Shown here: piece after piece, positions 10,616 through 18,420 of the stretch
Layout of the letters: each line of letters starts with the position of its first letter
Position numbering within the stretch: position 1 is the first letter of the stretch
Assembly: GCA_022592445.1 (NCBI GenBank)
Contig: JABYQR010000538.1
Span: 1-22,175 of the forward strand
Direction: 5' to 3'
DNA from: Cytidiella melzeri
Taxonomy: Eukaryota > Basidiomycota > Agaricomycetes > Polyporales > Irpicaceae
DNA length: 22,175 nt
Made by a program: the position numbers and the translations under genes
Notes under the pieces: model-generated
Told to the model about the DNA's origin: nothing
What the model saw: the letters and a program-made list of their open reading frames with translations, nothing else
Database searches by the model: none

Positions 10616-10677
10616 CCTAATGCTAGCAGCGATCGAGTCACGCCTTGACCGAGTGGCCTTACGCGCCTATTAGTAAG

Positions 10678-10729
10678 TTCAGATGTTCGAACATCGGTCA
10701 CAGGTCACTGGATGCCCTGAACATCTGAA
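10678..10729. repeat. Palindrome cluster inside the MITE
   Basis: GATGTTCGAACATC at 10682-10695 is a perfect 14-bp palindrome. TTCAGATGTTC (10678-10688) is complementary to GAACATCTGAA (10719-10729). These would fold the right half of the element into hairpins. Confidence 0.7.
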
Positions 10730-10806
10730 GTTTTGAACTTCTGAGGGTCACAGTCACAAGCCGTGAACGTCAGGTCATGCCGGTACAGTATATGGAACTG
10801 TTTTTG

Positions 10807-11356
10807 TAACAAAGTGGAGTATGTGTGCGAGGGGTAGAGGCTGTTAAGCTTCGAAGATGAGTCTAATTATTCTTGCTGCTTCAGCAGCTCTGCTTATATA
10901 CATGTCTGTATCTACTTATGTAAGCGACTACTATACATGTCTACTTCAGCTATTCTACTGTATTACTAAGTGCATGACTCATGCATGACTCATGCTATGA
11001 GTACATGACTCATTGTATGACTAGGTTCAGCACTTGTACCAGAGGCGTACATAATGAGTAAATGACTCATGCTAGTACTTGTCCTCAGATGTATGCTTTA
11101 GGCATCCTCTGGAGTCATACGTGCTTTCCATGTCATTTCCTATGCTACTAGAACACAGGCGTACATATATGTATAGTACTACTACAACCCATATCTGTAC
11201 GTCTCAGCTAATGTGATGGTTACTACTAGAGTTTCCATATACGGCTGCATAATTCCCATACTAAGACTGTGGGAACTCTGCTACCTAAAGTGTCCTTATA
11301 ATAAGGTCTGGGAAACTACATATCATATCATATTATTATATTATATAGTTTTAACA
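10807..11356 (-). mobile_element. Solo LTR of a Ty1/copia-type retrotransposon
   Basis: This 550-bp segment is the inverted partner of the LTR at 19,177-19,737 and is nearly identical to it apart from scattered substitutions and a short indel in the ATGASTCAT repeats. Read on the minus strand it starts TGTTAAAACTATATAA and ends CACTTTGTTA. It is flanked by a perfect 5-bp duplication, TTTTG, at 10802-10806 and 11357-11361. No primer-binding site or internal sequence adjoins it, so it is a solo LTR left by LTR-LTR recombination. A short open frame at 11213-11404 is only a reading of the LTR and recurs in the other copy. Confidence 0.9.
10974..11070. promoter_or_regulatory. Four ATGACTCAT (Gcn4/AP-1-type) sites in the solo LTR
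   Basis: The exact 9-mer ATGACTCAT occurs at 10974-10982, 10985-10993, 11005-11013 and 11062-11070. It is the consensus bound by Gcn4/CPC1-type bZIP activators in fungi. Binding here is inferred from the motif alone. Confidence 0.55.
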
Positions 11357-11361
11357 TTTTG

Positions 11362-11640
11362 TATCAAAGCACCTCAGAGTTTCCAACCATACTCTGAGGT
11401 GTAAGTTTACTTGTTTACTCTGTAATTGTATTTTACTTACTCTGTATTTGTACTTTACTTACTCTGTGTACAGTATAGACACTACATGTCATCAAGTAAC
11501 TTTTCAAGAGTTTCCAACCATACTCTGAGGTTATTGACACTACACTGGCATGTCATTAAGTTGAGTATGTGGCTTCCAATAGGATATCAGAGCCAGCACT
11601 TGCGTACAGAGGTTCCTCGTGAGGACTTGTTGAAAATATG
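11362..11640. repeat. Hairpin-bearing dispersed repeat interrupted by the solo LTR
   Basis: CACCTCAGAG (11370-11379) and CTCTGAGGTG (11392-11401) form a 10-bp stem with a 12-nt loop. The repeat recurs at about 15,747-15,862, including the sequence to the left of the LTR (CAGTATATGGAA, about 10786) and the later CTCGTGAGGACTT (about 11613). A partial second copy of the hairpin lies at 11507-11531. The LTR plus one TTTTG therefore splits a formerly continuous repeat. Confidence 0.75.
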
Positions 11641-12303
11641 TGCCTATAAACATACTCACCAATCCCGATGCAATGAAGTTTGATGTCCCATTGGTGTTCT
11701 ATCCCGCTGCTCCCAAATGGTGGTGGTCATTTTATGAAGTGCTATGCACTTTGATGACACACTTTCTGAGCTTGGTCTTCAGAAGTGGACCACTCAATCT
11801 CCTACTGCACATCTGTTGTGGTCAATAGAGTTGTGATCTGTGTGACATGGTGTTTGAAAGTTATGAGTGTAGGGGATGACTTGGAAGGTCAACTAACTCT
11901 GGGAGTAAGTGTCTTTTTATTTCTCTGCTCTCTAGGAGCGGTATATATACATGTCTGTAACTAGATTACTAATACAACAGTAATGTCATATGAGTAAGGA
12001 TTGGTAAGGATTGGTAATCCTATGAGTAAGGATTGGTAATGCGCAGTCCTGCTTGCTAATACTACTGAATAGAGAATGTAAGTGATGACTGAGCATCCTA
12101 CATAACTGAATGGTGCTGACTGAGCCTTTAGTAAGCTCAATACATTTGGTATATGAAATATGAGTCATGCAGAAGCCTCATGGGACTTCTGTTATTCAGT
12201 CATGGAAACTACTGGAACACAATGCCATAAGGTGCAAGTATCACGTTGTGTGTGGCCATATGATGATGGAATCACATGCTATGTACTATCTGATCTTATC
12301 TAT
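11641..12303. other. No recognisable gene; TAAGGATTGG repeats
   Basis: Only short open frames. The 10-mer TAAGGATTGG occurs at 11995-12004, 12005-12014 and 12027-12036. Confidence 0.5.
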
Positions 12304-12606
12304 CTACATATCTAATCTACATCGTCCATGGATCTGATGTCCAATGACAAGCGATACAATCTCGCTTTGACACATGGGACAATGTGAATAAGAGTAGAAG
12401 GGAGTGTGACAGCGGGCTCGTGTTTTGGTCCTGAAGGCTTTGTGGGTAGTGATGAACAGATGTGCCACGTTGAAAGCTGCAGGAATAGGATTGAGGGTGC
12501 TCAGTAGCTTGTCATGAAAGGTTATTGTGTTGACAGCTATGATCAAGACCTCAGTATTGTGGTCTGCACAGTGCGTAGAACAGTACCTCCCCAGCAGGAA
12601 GGCAAT
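12304..12606 (-). CDS. Unrecognised ORF, possibly a 3' exon
   Basis: An open frame of about 100 codons ending at 12304 contains FHDKLLSTLNPIPAAFNVAH and, nearer the end, RCHTPFYSYSHCPMCQSE, with Cys/His spacing that could bind metal. A possible acceptor CAG at 12609-12607 and donor GTAGTC at 12665 would define a 59-nt intron, but the upstream frame does not join cleanly and no good start codon is visible. The protein-like composition is the only reason to list it; it could equally be a decayed gene or chance. Confidence 0.25.
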   Translation of the reverse strand: MAFLLGRYCSTHCADHNTEVLIIAVNTITFHDKLLSTLNPIPAAFNVAHLFITTHKAFRTKTRARCHTPFYSYSHCPMCQSEIVSLVIGHQIHGRCRLDM

Positions 12607-12669
12607 CTGGAGAGAAAAGGGATGTAGCCAGCATGCTCACCAATTCAAGAATGGACGGGGACTACCAAT

Positions 12670-13404
12670 TCTGAACTTCAGGAATCAGAACTGGTAAATG
12701 TCTATGGCCATGAGCCTCCTCCATATTTTGTCTGCAGAAAAGAGCAGAGGAGAGATCCATCGAGAAGCTGTCCTTTGCCATTTTGGTAATGTCAATTCAT
12801 ATGCTTGAGCTCATGTCAAAGTTTCACAACCACTAATTTCTCTCTGGGTATTCATTCAAAGTCGAGAGCGTCACGATATTGTTATTTTATCATGTCACAA
12901 TCATTCCACCGCCCTACACATTAGCACAATCTCGAACTGCTGTAGACATTCTTGGCCTATTATAGTCAGTACAGCTCAAGAATGTACTTACTGATGTCAA
13001 GTACAGGACACAGTTTGACACTATGCCTGAGCCTCCTGGCTCGTGCATTGTGACATATTACCCGTCTGGTCTTAGTGGGTCATTGTAGGGAACGGCGAGG
13101 CCGACAACCTGTGAGCAATCAAGATCGGCAGCGCCCATGCACCAAGAAGACCGATTCTGAATTTTACAAGTGATCTCCTAAGTAATGACCGCAGGCAAAG
13201 ACTTTCAAGTTACCAAACAGCACGAGCGAGGACTACGACATCATCACTTCGAGACTTCTACATTACGTCGTACACATGCTGTTGAGCCGATGCAAAGTAC
13301 AGCATCAATTTCAAGGCCAATCGCCTTCGCACTTTCCTAAACAGAGGGTCGTATAGAGTATAGAACGAGCATCAACTCAGGAACCGCTACGTCGGTCCTC
13401 TCCT
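12670..13404. other. No recognisable gene
   Basis: No convincing frame, repeat or RNA gene was seen. The last 100 bp resemble the 3' flank of gene copy C (16,381-16,440; shared CGGTCCTCTCCTTCAGT), so the duplicated unit begins at about 13,390. Confidence 0.5.
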
Positions 13405-14545
13405 TCAGTGAAGATCGTTAGTGCTGTGAGCCTCAGGATCAAAGAGGGGCGTCATCAGCTCGATGAGATTGTTATTGTCATACTCTTGCGGCTGGTCCTC
13501 CCTGTCATTTGCTATGTCAGCACTGCCAGTTGCAGCAAACGGAAGGCTCAGACTACTCACCGACGTCTTGTATAGGAAAATGCTTTGTGGAAGCCGGCAA
13601 AGCTCTCGGGTGATTCGTTGCGACGACTCGGATGCGTGCCATGGGGCTCGGTTCTTTCAGAGTAGGGGAAAACTTGAACACCACGTGCAACATCGATTTA
13701 GGTTGACTCACATCTTGAATAAGACAATTGCAAGTACACAAACTATTCCAATTGCCCCTAAGCACATCAATTTAGCTTTTTTGCGGCGCTCGATCGCCAA
13801 AAGTGCAGAGTAGGACGGCGGCCTGTCGACGTTAGATGGAGGTGCCGCGTTTTCGTAAGATGGAGGTGCCGCGTCAACGTGTTCGTGAGATGGAGGTGCC
13901 GCGTCAACGTGTTCGTGAGATGGAGGTGCCGCGTCAACGTTTTCGTGAGATGGAGGAGCCACGACAATGTTTTCGTGAGATGGAGGTGCCGCGTCAACGT
14001 TTTCGTGAGATTGAGGTGCCGCGTCAACGTTGGCGTGAGATGGAGGTGCTGCGTTTTCGTGAGATGGAGGTGCCGCGTTGTCGTAAGCTGGAGGTGGGCT
14101 TTTTGGACGTGGGGAGGTGTACGAGTGGGTAACTCTATGACCTCTGTGTGTTCTTCGCGGCGATGGCTACAGAGAGCATAGTAAATATTACGTGCCACTT
14201 CAATTTCAGTCGACTGACCGATCGAACAGCTCAGCGAACTGGGCAGAATCTCCGCGACGTGGCGTTGTCTGTGCGTTGCTGCGGAGAGCAAGCTGGTTAT
14301 TGCGTGCAACACTGACACACAGTGTCGACTCACGGTATTTGACCAACGGACTTGGTTAGCACACCAGGCATCCCCAGGGCTGACTTGGCAACGGCGAACT
14401 ACATTGCGCCACTATCGCCCACGTCCTCCCCAGCAGCAGCCACGGTTGAGGTGCCTTCTGGCACGTCCGAAGACATAGTGCCTTGAATGGGTACAGATAC
14501 AGCGAGACCAGCAGTGGTGAGAGCGACGATGATGAAGGGGCGCAT
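13405..14545 (-). pseudogene. PPxY-repeat secreted/membrane protein family, copy A (five exons, disabled)
   Basis: Exon model from comparison with copy C: exon 1 14545-14334, exon 2 14278-14219, exon 3 14166-13712, exon 4 13653-13561, exon 5 13501-13405. Introns are 55, 52, 58 and 59 nt with GTGAGT or GTCAGT donors. Exon 1 encodes a signal peptide (MRPFIIVALTTAGLAVSVPI) but has a TAG at 14401-14399 where copy C reads CAG. Exon 2 (GDSAQFAELFD) matches copy C. Exon 3 starts RREEHTEVIELPTRTPP, then needs a frame change to enter the repeat PPSHENVDAA, PPSY motifs, and a hydrophobic segment CLGAIGIVCVLAIVLF. Exons 4-5 stay open and end EDQPQEYDNNN...DPEAHSTNDLH. Family function unknown; PPxY motifs usually bind WW domains. 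Probably not expressed as one protein. Confidence 0.65.
13837..14088. repeat. 24/30-bp coding minisatellite in copy A exon 3
   Basis: On the plus strand the unit is TGGAGGTGCCGCGTCAACGT plus ten more bases. There is one 24-bp unit (13837-13860), six 30-bp units (13861-14040) and two 24-bp units (14041-14088). All are multiples of three. On the minus strand each 30-bp unit encodes AAPPSHENVD-like decapeptides and each 24-bp unit lacks the VD pair. Copies B and C have only two or three PPxY motifs and no such array, so the expansion is specific to copy A. Confidence 0.95.
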
Positions 14546-15089
14546 GATGGAGAATGAGGACGTTTGGTTTGGTCAGGGCGCAGGTATGGACACTGTACAA
14601 TGGAAAAGCGCAAGGTGGGCTACAAAATGATTCAGAAGGAGCTTTGACATTGCACGGTGGGTATGATACGCACCAGCCAGTGCCACTGCGTGAAGAAAGG
14701 TTGGGACTCACTCTCAAAGTGGTTGGGGAGGGAGGGGAGGGGCGAGAGAAGGAAACAGGAGTGCACCAGTAGCGGTATCATGTGGTGGAATGTGAAGCAC
14801 CCCTATAACTAGCATCACTTATTGTACCTGCAATGAGGTCCATCAGTACACAGCACAGCCAGGTTGCGACAAATCTCACCCAGTTGCATCTACTACTATT
14901 GTAGCCGTAATGAGAGCCTCATCAGATGGCATCAAAAGTTGCAGCGTCGCCGGCGAAAAATAGGTAGTCGAAAATCAATAAATATAGGCAAATGGTAATT
15001 CGCTCTTGATAAGTAATGGATAAACAACAGAAATCTACGCATCACCGCCACTTCGTTCCTCTCCTCAATTTGTCAATATCATGCTCTAA
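14546..15089. other. Copy A promoter and inter-copy spacer
   Basis: The block GCACCAGCCAGTGC at about 14665 and sequence up to about 14,830 match the upstream regions of copies B (about 15,862) and C (about 17,450), so this is the upstream region of copy A. No good TATA box is seen here, unlike in B and C. The rest up to 15,089 holds no recognised gene. Confidence 0.5.
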
Positions 15090-15660
15090 ATAAATTGGCG
15101 ACTGGACCTCCATGTCACTTGTTTTGTCAGCACCGGCAGTTCCAACAGGCGGACAACTACTCCCCAGTGTAAAAGAATCGTGCTTTGAAGGAATTGGAAA
15201 AGGCACGACTCGTTATGGTGCTGTGGCCCTGTTGCTGTCACTGTCACCGATTGTCTTGGCGTTCGCCGCAGATCATGAAGGGGAAAACTTTAGTATTACA
15301 TGCAGCATTGACTTATATCGACTCACTTCTTGATTGTCCAGTCCAGAAACCCTACAGTACCTCCCACAGCTCCCAGTCCTGCCCCCCATGCAGCAGCTTT
15401 TCCAGCAGTTTTTCTGAACTTAGCAAGTTGCTTATTAGGTTGCTTAGTGGGTTTGCTGACAGGATAAGCTGGAGGCCTGGTAATCTGGAGGTTCGCCTAC
15501 GCCGTAAGCTGGAGGTGGAGTCCTTTGACGTGTAAGCTCTAGGCTAGTGGGTACCTCGATGTGCTCTGTAGTGGGGAGCTCGCGACGATAGCTACAGAGA
15601 GCAGACTGAAACTTTTGCACAGTGGGCATGACACGCTGTTGAATATGCTTTTGACCACTC
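15090..15660 (-). pseudogene. PPxY family, copy B (5'-truncated, splice sites lost)
   Basis: Exon 3 (15591-15327) begins after a kept acceptor (CTCTGTAG) and reads IEVPTSLELTRQRTPPPAYG, with PPAY, PPDY and, after a one-base frame change, PPAY again. It continues with a Lys-rich stretch (KPTKQPNKQLAKFRK) and a glycine-rich hydrophobic segment (AAAWGAGLGAVGGTVGFLDW). Intron 3 keeps its GTGAGT donor at 15326. Further down, the intron 4 region is still alignable to copy C but its donor GT reads GG and its acceptor CAG reads CAT. Exon 1, including the signal peptide, is missing; a hairpin repeat occupies that place. Clearly a pseudogene. Confidence 0.75.
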
Positions 15661-15746
15661 GACGCGCGTTCCGGTGTCTGTACTATAGTTTCTCTCTTCG
15701 TTACGATCTCTCATCTCGATTCTTCCGTCGTCCACTAACTCTCCGA

Positions 15747-15862
15747 CAGTATATACGGAATGCCTTCGTATCGAAGCACCTCAGAGATTCGACCTTACTC
15801 TGAGGTGTGAGTTTACTGATTGACTCTGTATTTGTACTTTACTCGTGAGGACTTCTTGACAC
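15747..15862. repeat. Second copy of the hairpin repeat (unoccupied LTR site)
   Basis: CACCTCAGAG (15777-15786) and CTCTGAGGTG (15798-15807) form the same stem as at 11,370. The left flank (CAGTATATACGGAATG) aligns to the sequence left of the solo LTR at 10.8 kb, so this copy shows what the site looked like before LTR insertion. It lies where exon 1 of copy B should be. Confidence 0.75.
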
Positions 15863-15935
15863 GCACCAACCAGTGCTACCATGAATGAGGGGGGACTCTC
15901 AGAGCTGGAGAGACAGGAATGCGCCATGGGCGATG

Positions 15936-15941
15936 TTTATA
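15936..15941 (-). promoter_or_regulatory. TATA box upstream of copy B
   Basis: TATAAA on the minus strand, in a block (about 15,862-16,200) aligning with the upstream region of copy C, where the TATAAA is at 17,529-17,524. The promoter has outlived the coding exon it served. Confidence 0.45.
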
Positions 15942-16413
15942 TTGTTGAAACACGAAACACCCAGCTAATTGCGTAATGATGATTTCGAAACACGCACAGA
16001 CGGAGAACTGGTGGCCATGCACCTCGAGGCTCTGGCAGTATCAAGTCAGCACTGGCATCTGAGACCATTTGAACGCCTCCGCCACTGTGATTCGACTGTT
16101 GTGAGATCATTGACATCCCTCTGATACCTAAGGCTATGATTCTGCTGTGAATGAGTGGCTCTTACAGAGACACTGTTAATGTACTTACCTGCAATGCGAG
16201 TCTCCCCGAGGCAGAGTAGACGGGGGTTCAACCTTCGTGCCCCAGGTACTCGAAATCATGGCGGAGCTGGTCATATCGTGATCCGAGTTCGCTCTCCCTA
16301 GCGTCACAAAGCAAAGCATCATAATAGAATAAAGCCATTCGCACTCGCATTTCGAAGTAAACAACATGCAGGGCAATCATCACTGCGCGAATCGCCACTT
16401 GCGGTCCTCTCCT

Positions 16414-17346
16414 TCAGTAAAAATCGTTGATGGTGTGAGTCTCAGGATTAAAGGAGCGCGCAAATATCGCGACGAGTTTGTGGCTATCATACTCTGGCGA
16501 CTGGTCCTCGCTGTGGTTTGTTTTGTCAGCACCGGCATTTCCAACAGGCGGAAGACTACTCACCCGCTCGTAGAGGAACGTGCTTCAATGGAATTAGAAA
16601 AGGCACGACTCGTCACGTTGCTGTGGATGTCACTGAGTACTGTCACTGTGACTGTCCGAGTTACTCTTCTGAAAGAGAAAAATTCAACATTACATGCAAC
16701 ATTGACTAAGATCGACTCACCTGGTGGGCTGCCCAGGCGAATAAACCTCCCACACCTCCTATGATTGCTACGCCTGCCACCCTTGGCGCAGCATCTAAAG
16801 CCATTGAGGTCCACTTATTAGCGGGTGTGCGGCCGCTAGAATAAGCTGGAGGCTGCTCGTTATCCTGGTATTCTGGAGGTTCGCCGACGCCGTAAGCTGG
16901 AGGTGGAGTCCTTTGACGTGTAAGCTCTAGGCTAGTGGGTTCCTCGATGTGCTCTATACTAGGGGGGAGCTCGCGAGGATAGCTACAGAGAGCAGACTGA
17001 ATATCACGTGCAACATCGATTTGAGTCGACTGACCGGTCGAGCAGCTCAGCAAATCTGGCAGAGTCTCCGCGACGCGTGGACTGTGCGCTGCTGCGGAGA
17101 GTAAACTGGTCATTACGTGCGACACTGAGAAGTAGAGTCGACTCACGGGACCTGGCCACCGGATTTGCTCAGCATACCGGGCATTTCCCTGGCTAACACG
17201 GCATGCTGCATCGCGCCGCTATCGTCAACGTCTTTCCTGGAAGCGGCCATGGCAGAGGTGCCTGCTGGCGAGATGCGAATGGGTGCAGATACAGCGAAAC
17301 CATTGATAGTAAATAGGGCGAGTGCAACGATGGTGAAGAAGCGCAT
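16414..17346 (-). CDS. PPxY-repeat secreted/membrane protein family, copy C (best preserved)
   Basis: Exon 1 17346-17147 encodes a signal peptide (MRFFTIVALALFTINGFAVS) and a 40-residue region ending SGGQVP. Exon 2 17091-17035 gives RRGDSARFAELLD. Exon 3 16982-16721 gives YPRELPPSIEHIEEPTSLEL, then PPAY, PPEY and PPAY motifs and a hydrophobic, glycine-rich segment VAGVAIIGGVGGLFAWAAHQ. Introns are 55, 52 and 52 nt and all phases agree through exon 3. After intron 3 (16720-16669) the frame ends soon, KSNSDSHSDSTQ and stop at 16632-16630, giving about 185 aa. Copies A and B leave exon 3 in a different phase; in that phase copy C would read on through exon 4, a 53-nt intron 4 (16563-16511) and exon 5 to a stop at 16416-16414 (EDQSPEYD...FNPETHTINDFY), as copy A does. 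So copy C may carry a one-base change that shortens it. An in-frame upstream ATG at about 17,472 exists, but copy A lacks it. Function unknown. Confidence 0.65.
16669..17146 (-). repeat. Three mutually similar introns of copy C
   Basis: Intron 1 (17146-17092), intron 2 (17034-16983) and intron 3 (16720-16669) share an opening GTSAGTCGAY and a core TGTYGCAYGTRAT. Introns 1 and 2 are also similar to their ends (CAGTYTRCTCTCYGYAG). The corresponding introns of copy A (14333-14279, 14218-14167, 13711-13654) and intron 3 of copy B (from 15326) belong to the same set. Confidence 0.7.
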
Positions 17347-17523
17347 GGTGAAGAATGAGGTTGTAAAAATGAAAGTGGGAGTCTTAGAAAAGCAAGATAG
17401 GCTGCAAAACATGTCAGAAAGAGCTTTCAGAACCGCATAGTAAGTATGACACGCACCAGCCAGTGCTATCATGAACGAGGGGGAACTCTCAGAGCTGAGG
17501 AGACAAGTGCGCCAGCAGCGGTG

Positions 17524-17529
17524 TTTATA
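17524..17529 (-). promoter_or_regulatory. TATA box of copy C
   Basis: TATAAA on the minus strand about 180 bp upstream of the ATG at 17,346, conserved in position with copy B. A second block shared by the three upstream regions, with the motif GCAGGTA (about 17,783 in C, 16,193 in B, 14,829 in A), lies further upstream and could be a 5' exon/donor or a binding site. Confidence 0.5.
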
Positions 17530-17799
17530 ATGTGGTTCAAACGTGAAACACACAGCTATTGGTGAGTGTGAGACACGCACATACACACTACGGATAACTG
17601 GCAATGCACAAATACATACACCCTTGAGGCTCTGACAGCATCAAGTCGGCACTGGCATCTGAGAGCTGATCACCATTCGCCGCTGTGTTTCGACTGTTGT
17701 GAAATCATTCTCTAGCTATGATCATGTTTCCAACGAGTGGACTTTGAAAGGGGCACTGAAACAGTAAATGCCTTATCGTACCTGCGATGAAATTTTCAT

Positions 17800-18420
17800 C
17801 AGAGAGCGGTTCCAATAGGTGCATTATCGGACCCTCTTCACAGCGTTACAGCTGCATCAATATGATATGGCTGCATATCTAAGCCAGTTCTCTGGCTATT
17901 TCCTGAGAGAATGAGGGAGCGGAGACAACAAGAAAAAATGCGACTTCGGACATCTCCACGTACACACACATCCGACCGTTTGGACTTGTTTTGTCTAACT
18001 CATGTGTCAATTACACCTTCCAGGTATCGCGTAAACCCTAGGCTGACCAAGAGGCAGGCAAGTAAAAGTTTTGAGACACCAACCGCAAAAGTTTCGGGGT
18101 CCCTAAGGGACCGTCCCCCCCCCCCTACCTGCCTTATCAGGAACTAGATCTTGATGATTGGTGGCACGAAGGGAGGCCACAGACCACGACGGCGACGAGT
18201 CTTTCGACAATGTATAGGTTGAGTTAATGCATAGGTGAATGAATGTGGGTATGAAAAACTATTTGACAATTGAATATTAGCTATATACTGAGCTCTAAGT
18301 AAAGATTACGGTGTCCATGTACTCATGAGCTCGTGCTCGTTCGTGAAAGCATTCATCCGGTGGATGTGCATGGTATAGACTACTGAGATGTCGACGAAGA
18401 CGACGTTTGGTTATATATGA
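17800..18420. other. No recognisable gene; palindrome and C11 tract
   Basis: A 79-codon plus-strand frame at 17,911 has no recognised motif. GGTCCCTAAGGGACC at 18,098-18,112 is a near-perfect palindrome, followed at 18,115-18,125 by eleven C. Confidence 0.5.

Larger units (their letters stand above)
10271..10788. mobile_element. MITE with 29-bp TIRs and TA target duplication (Tc1/mariner-like)
   Basis: The left end (CTGTACCGGCATGACCTGA, from 10271) is the reverse complement of the right end ending at 10788. Including the flanking TA, 28 of 29 positions match between 10269-10297 and the complement of 10762-10790. TA dinucleotides at 10269-10270 and 10789-10790 fit the TA duplication of Tc1/mariner-type elements. 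The 518-bp interior has no transposase frame and is full of palindromes and GTCACAGGTCAC-type subterminal repeats (about 10338 and 10698), so it is non-autonomous. Superfamily is inferred from the TA only. Confidence 0.75.

Noticed and set aside
11213..11404. 63-codon ORF, also found at 19,320-19,099 on the minus strand
   Set aside because: It lies within the LTR in both places and is open only because the LTRs are nearly identical.
13836..14132. Plus-strand frames of MEVPRQRVRE-type repeats
   Set aside because: Any 30-bp repeat stays open in several frames. The exon structure and conserved ends support the minus strand only.
13767..14333. Minus-strand frame with HLHLTKT repeats
   Set aside because: It reads the minisatellite of copy A in the wrong frame; the neighbouring frame gives PPSH/PPSY repeats and a hydrophobic segment that match copies B and C.
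16366..16764. 132-codon plus-strand ORF
   Set aside because: It overlaps exons 4-5 and introns of copy C on the other strand and has no counterpart in copy A.
17472..17604. N-terminal extension of copy C (in-frame upstream ATG at about 17,472)
   Set aside because: Copy A lacks this ATG, and the start at 17,346 gives a proper signal peptide in both copies; the stretch is better read as 5' UTR.
17911..18147. 78-codon basic plus-strand ORF
   Set aside because: No recognised motif; it ends in the C11 tract and its composition explains the open frame.
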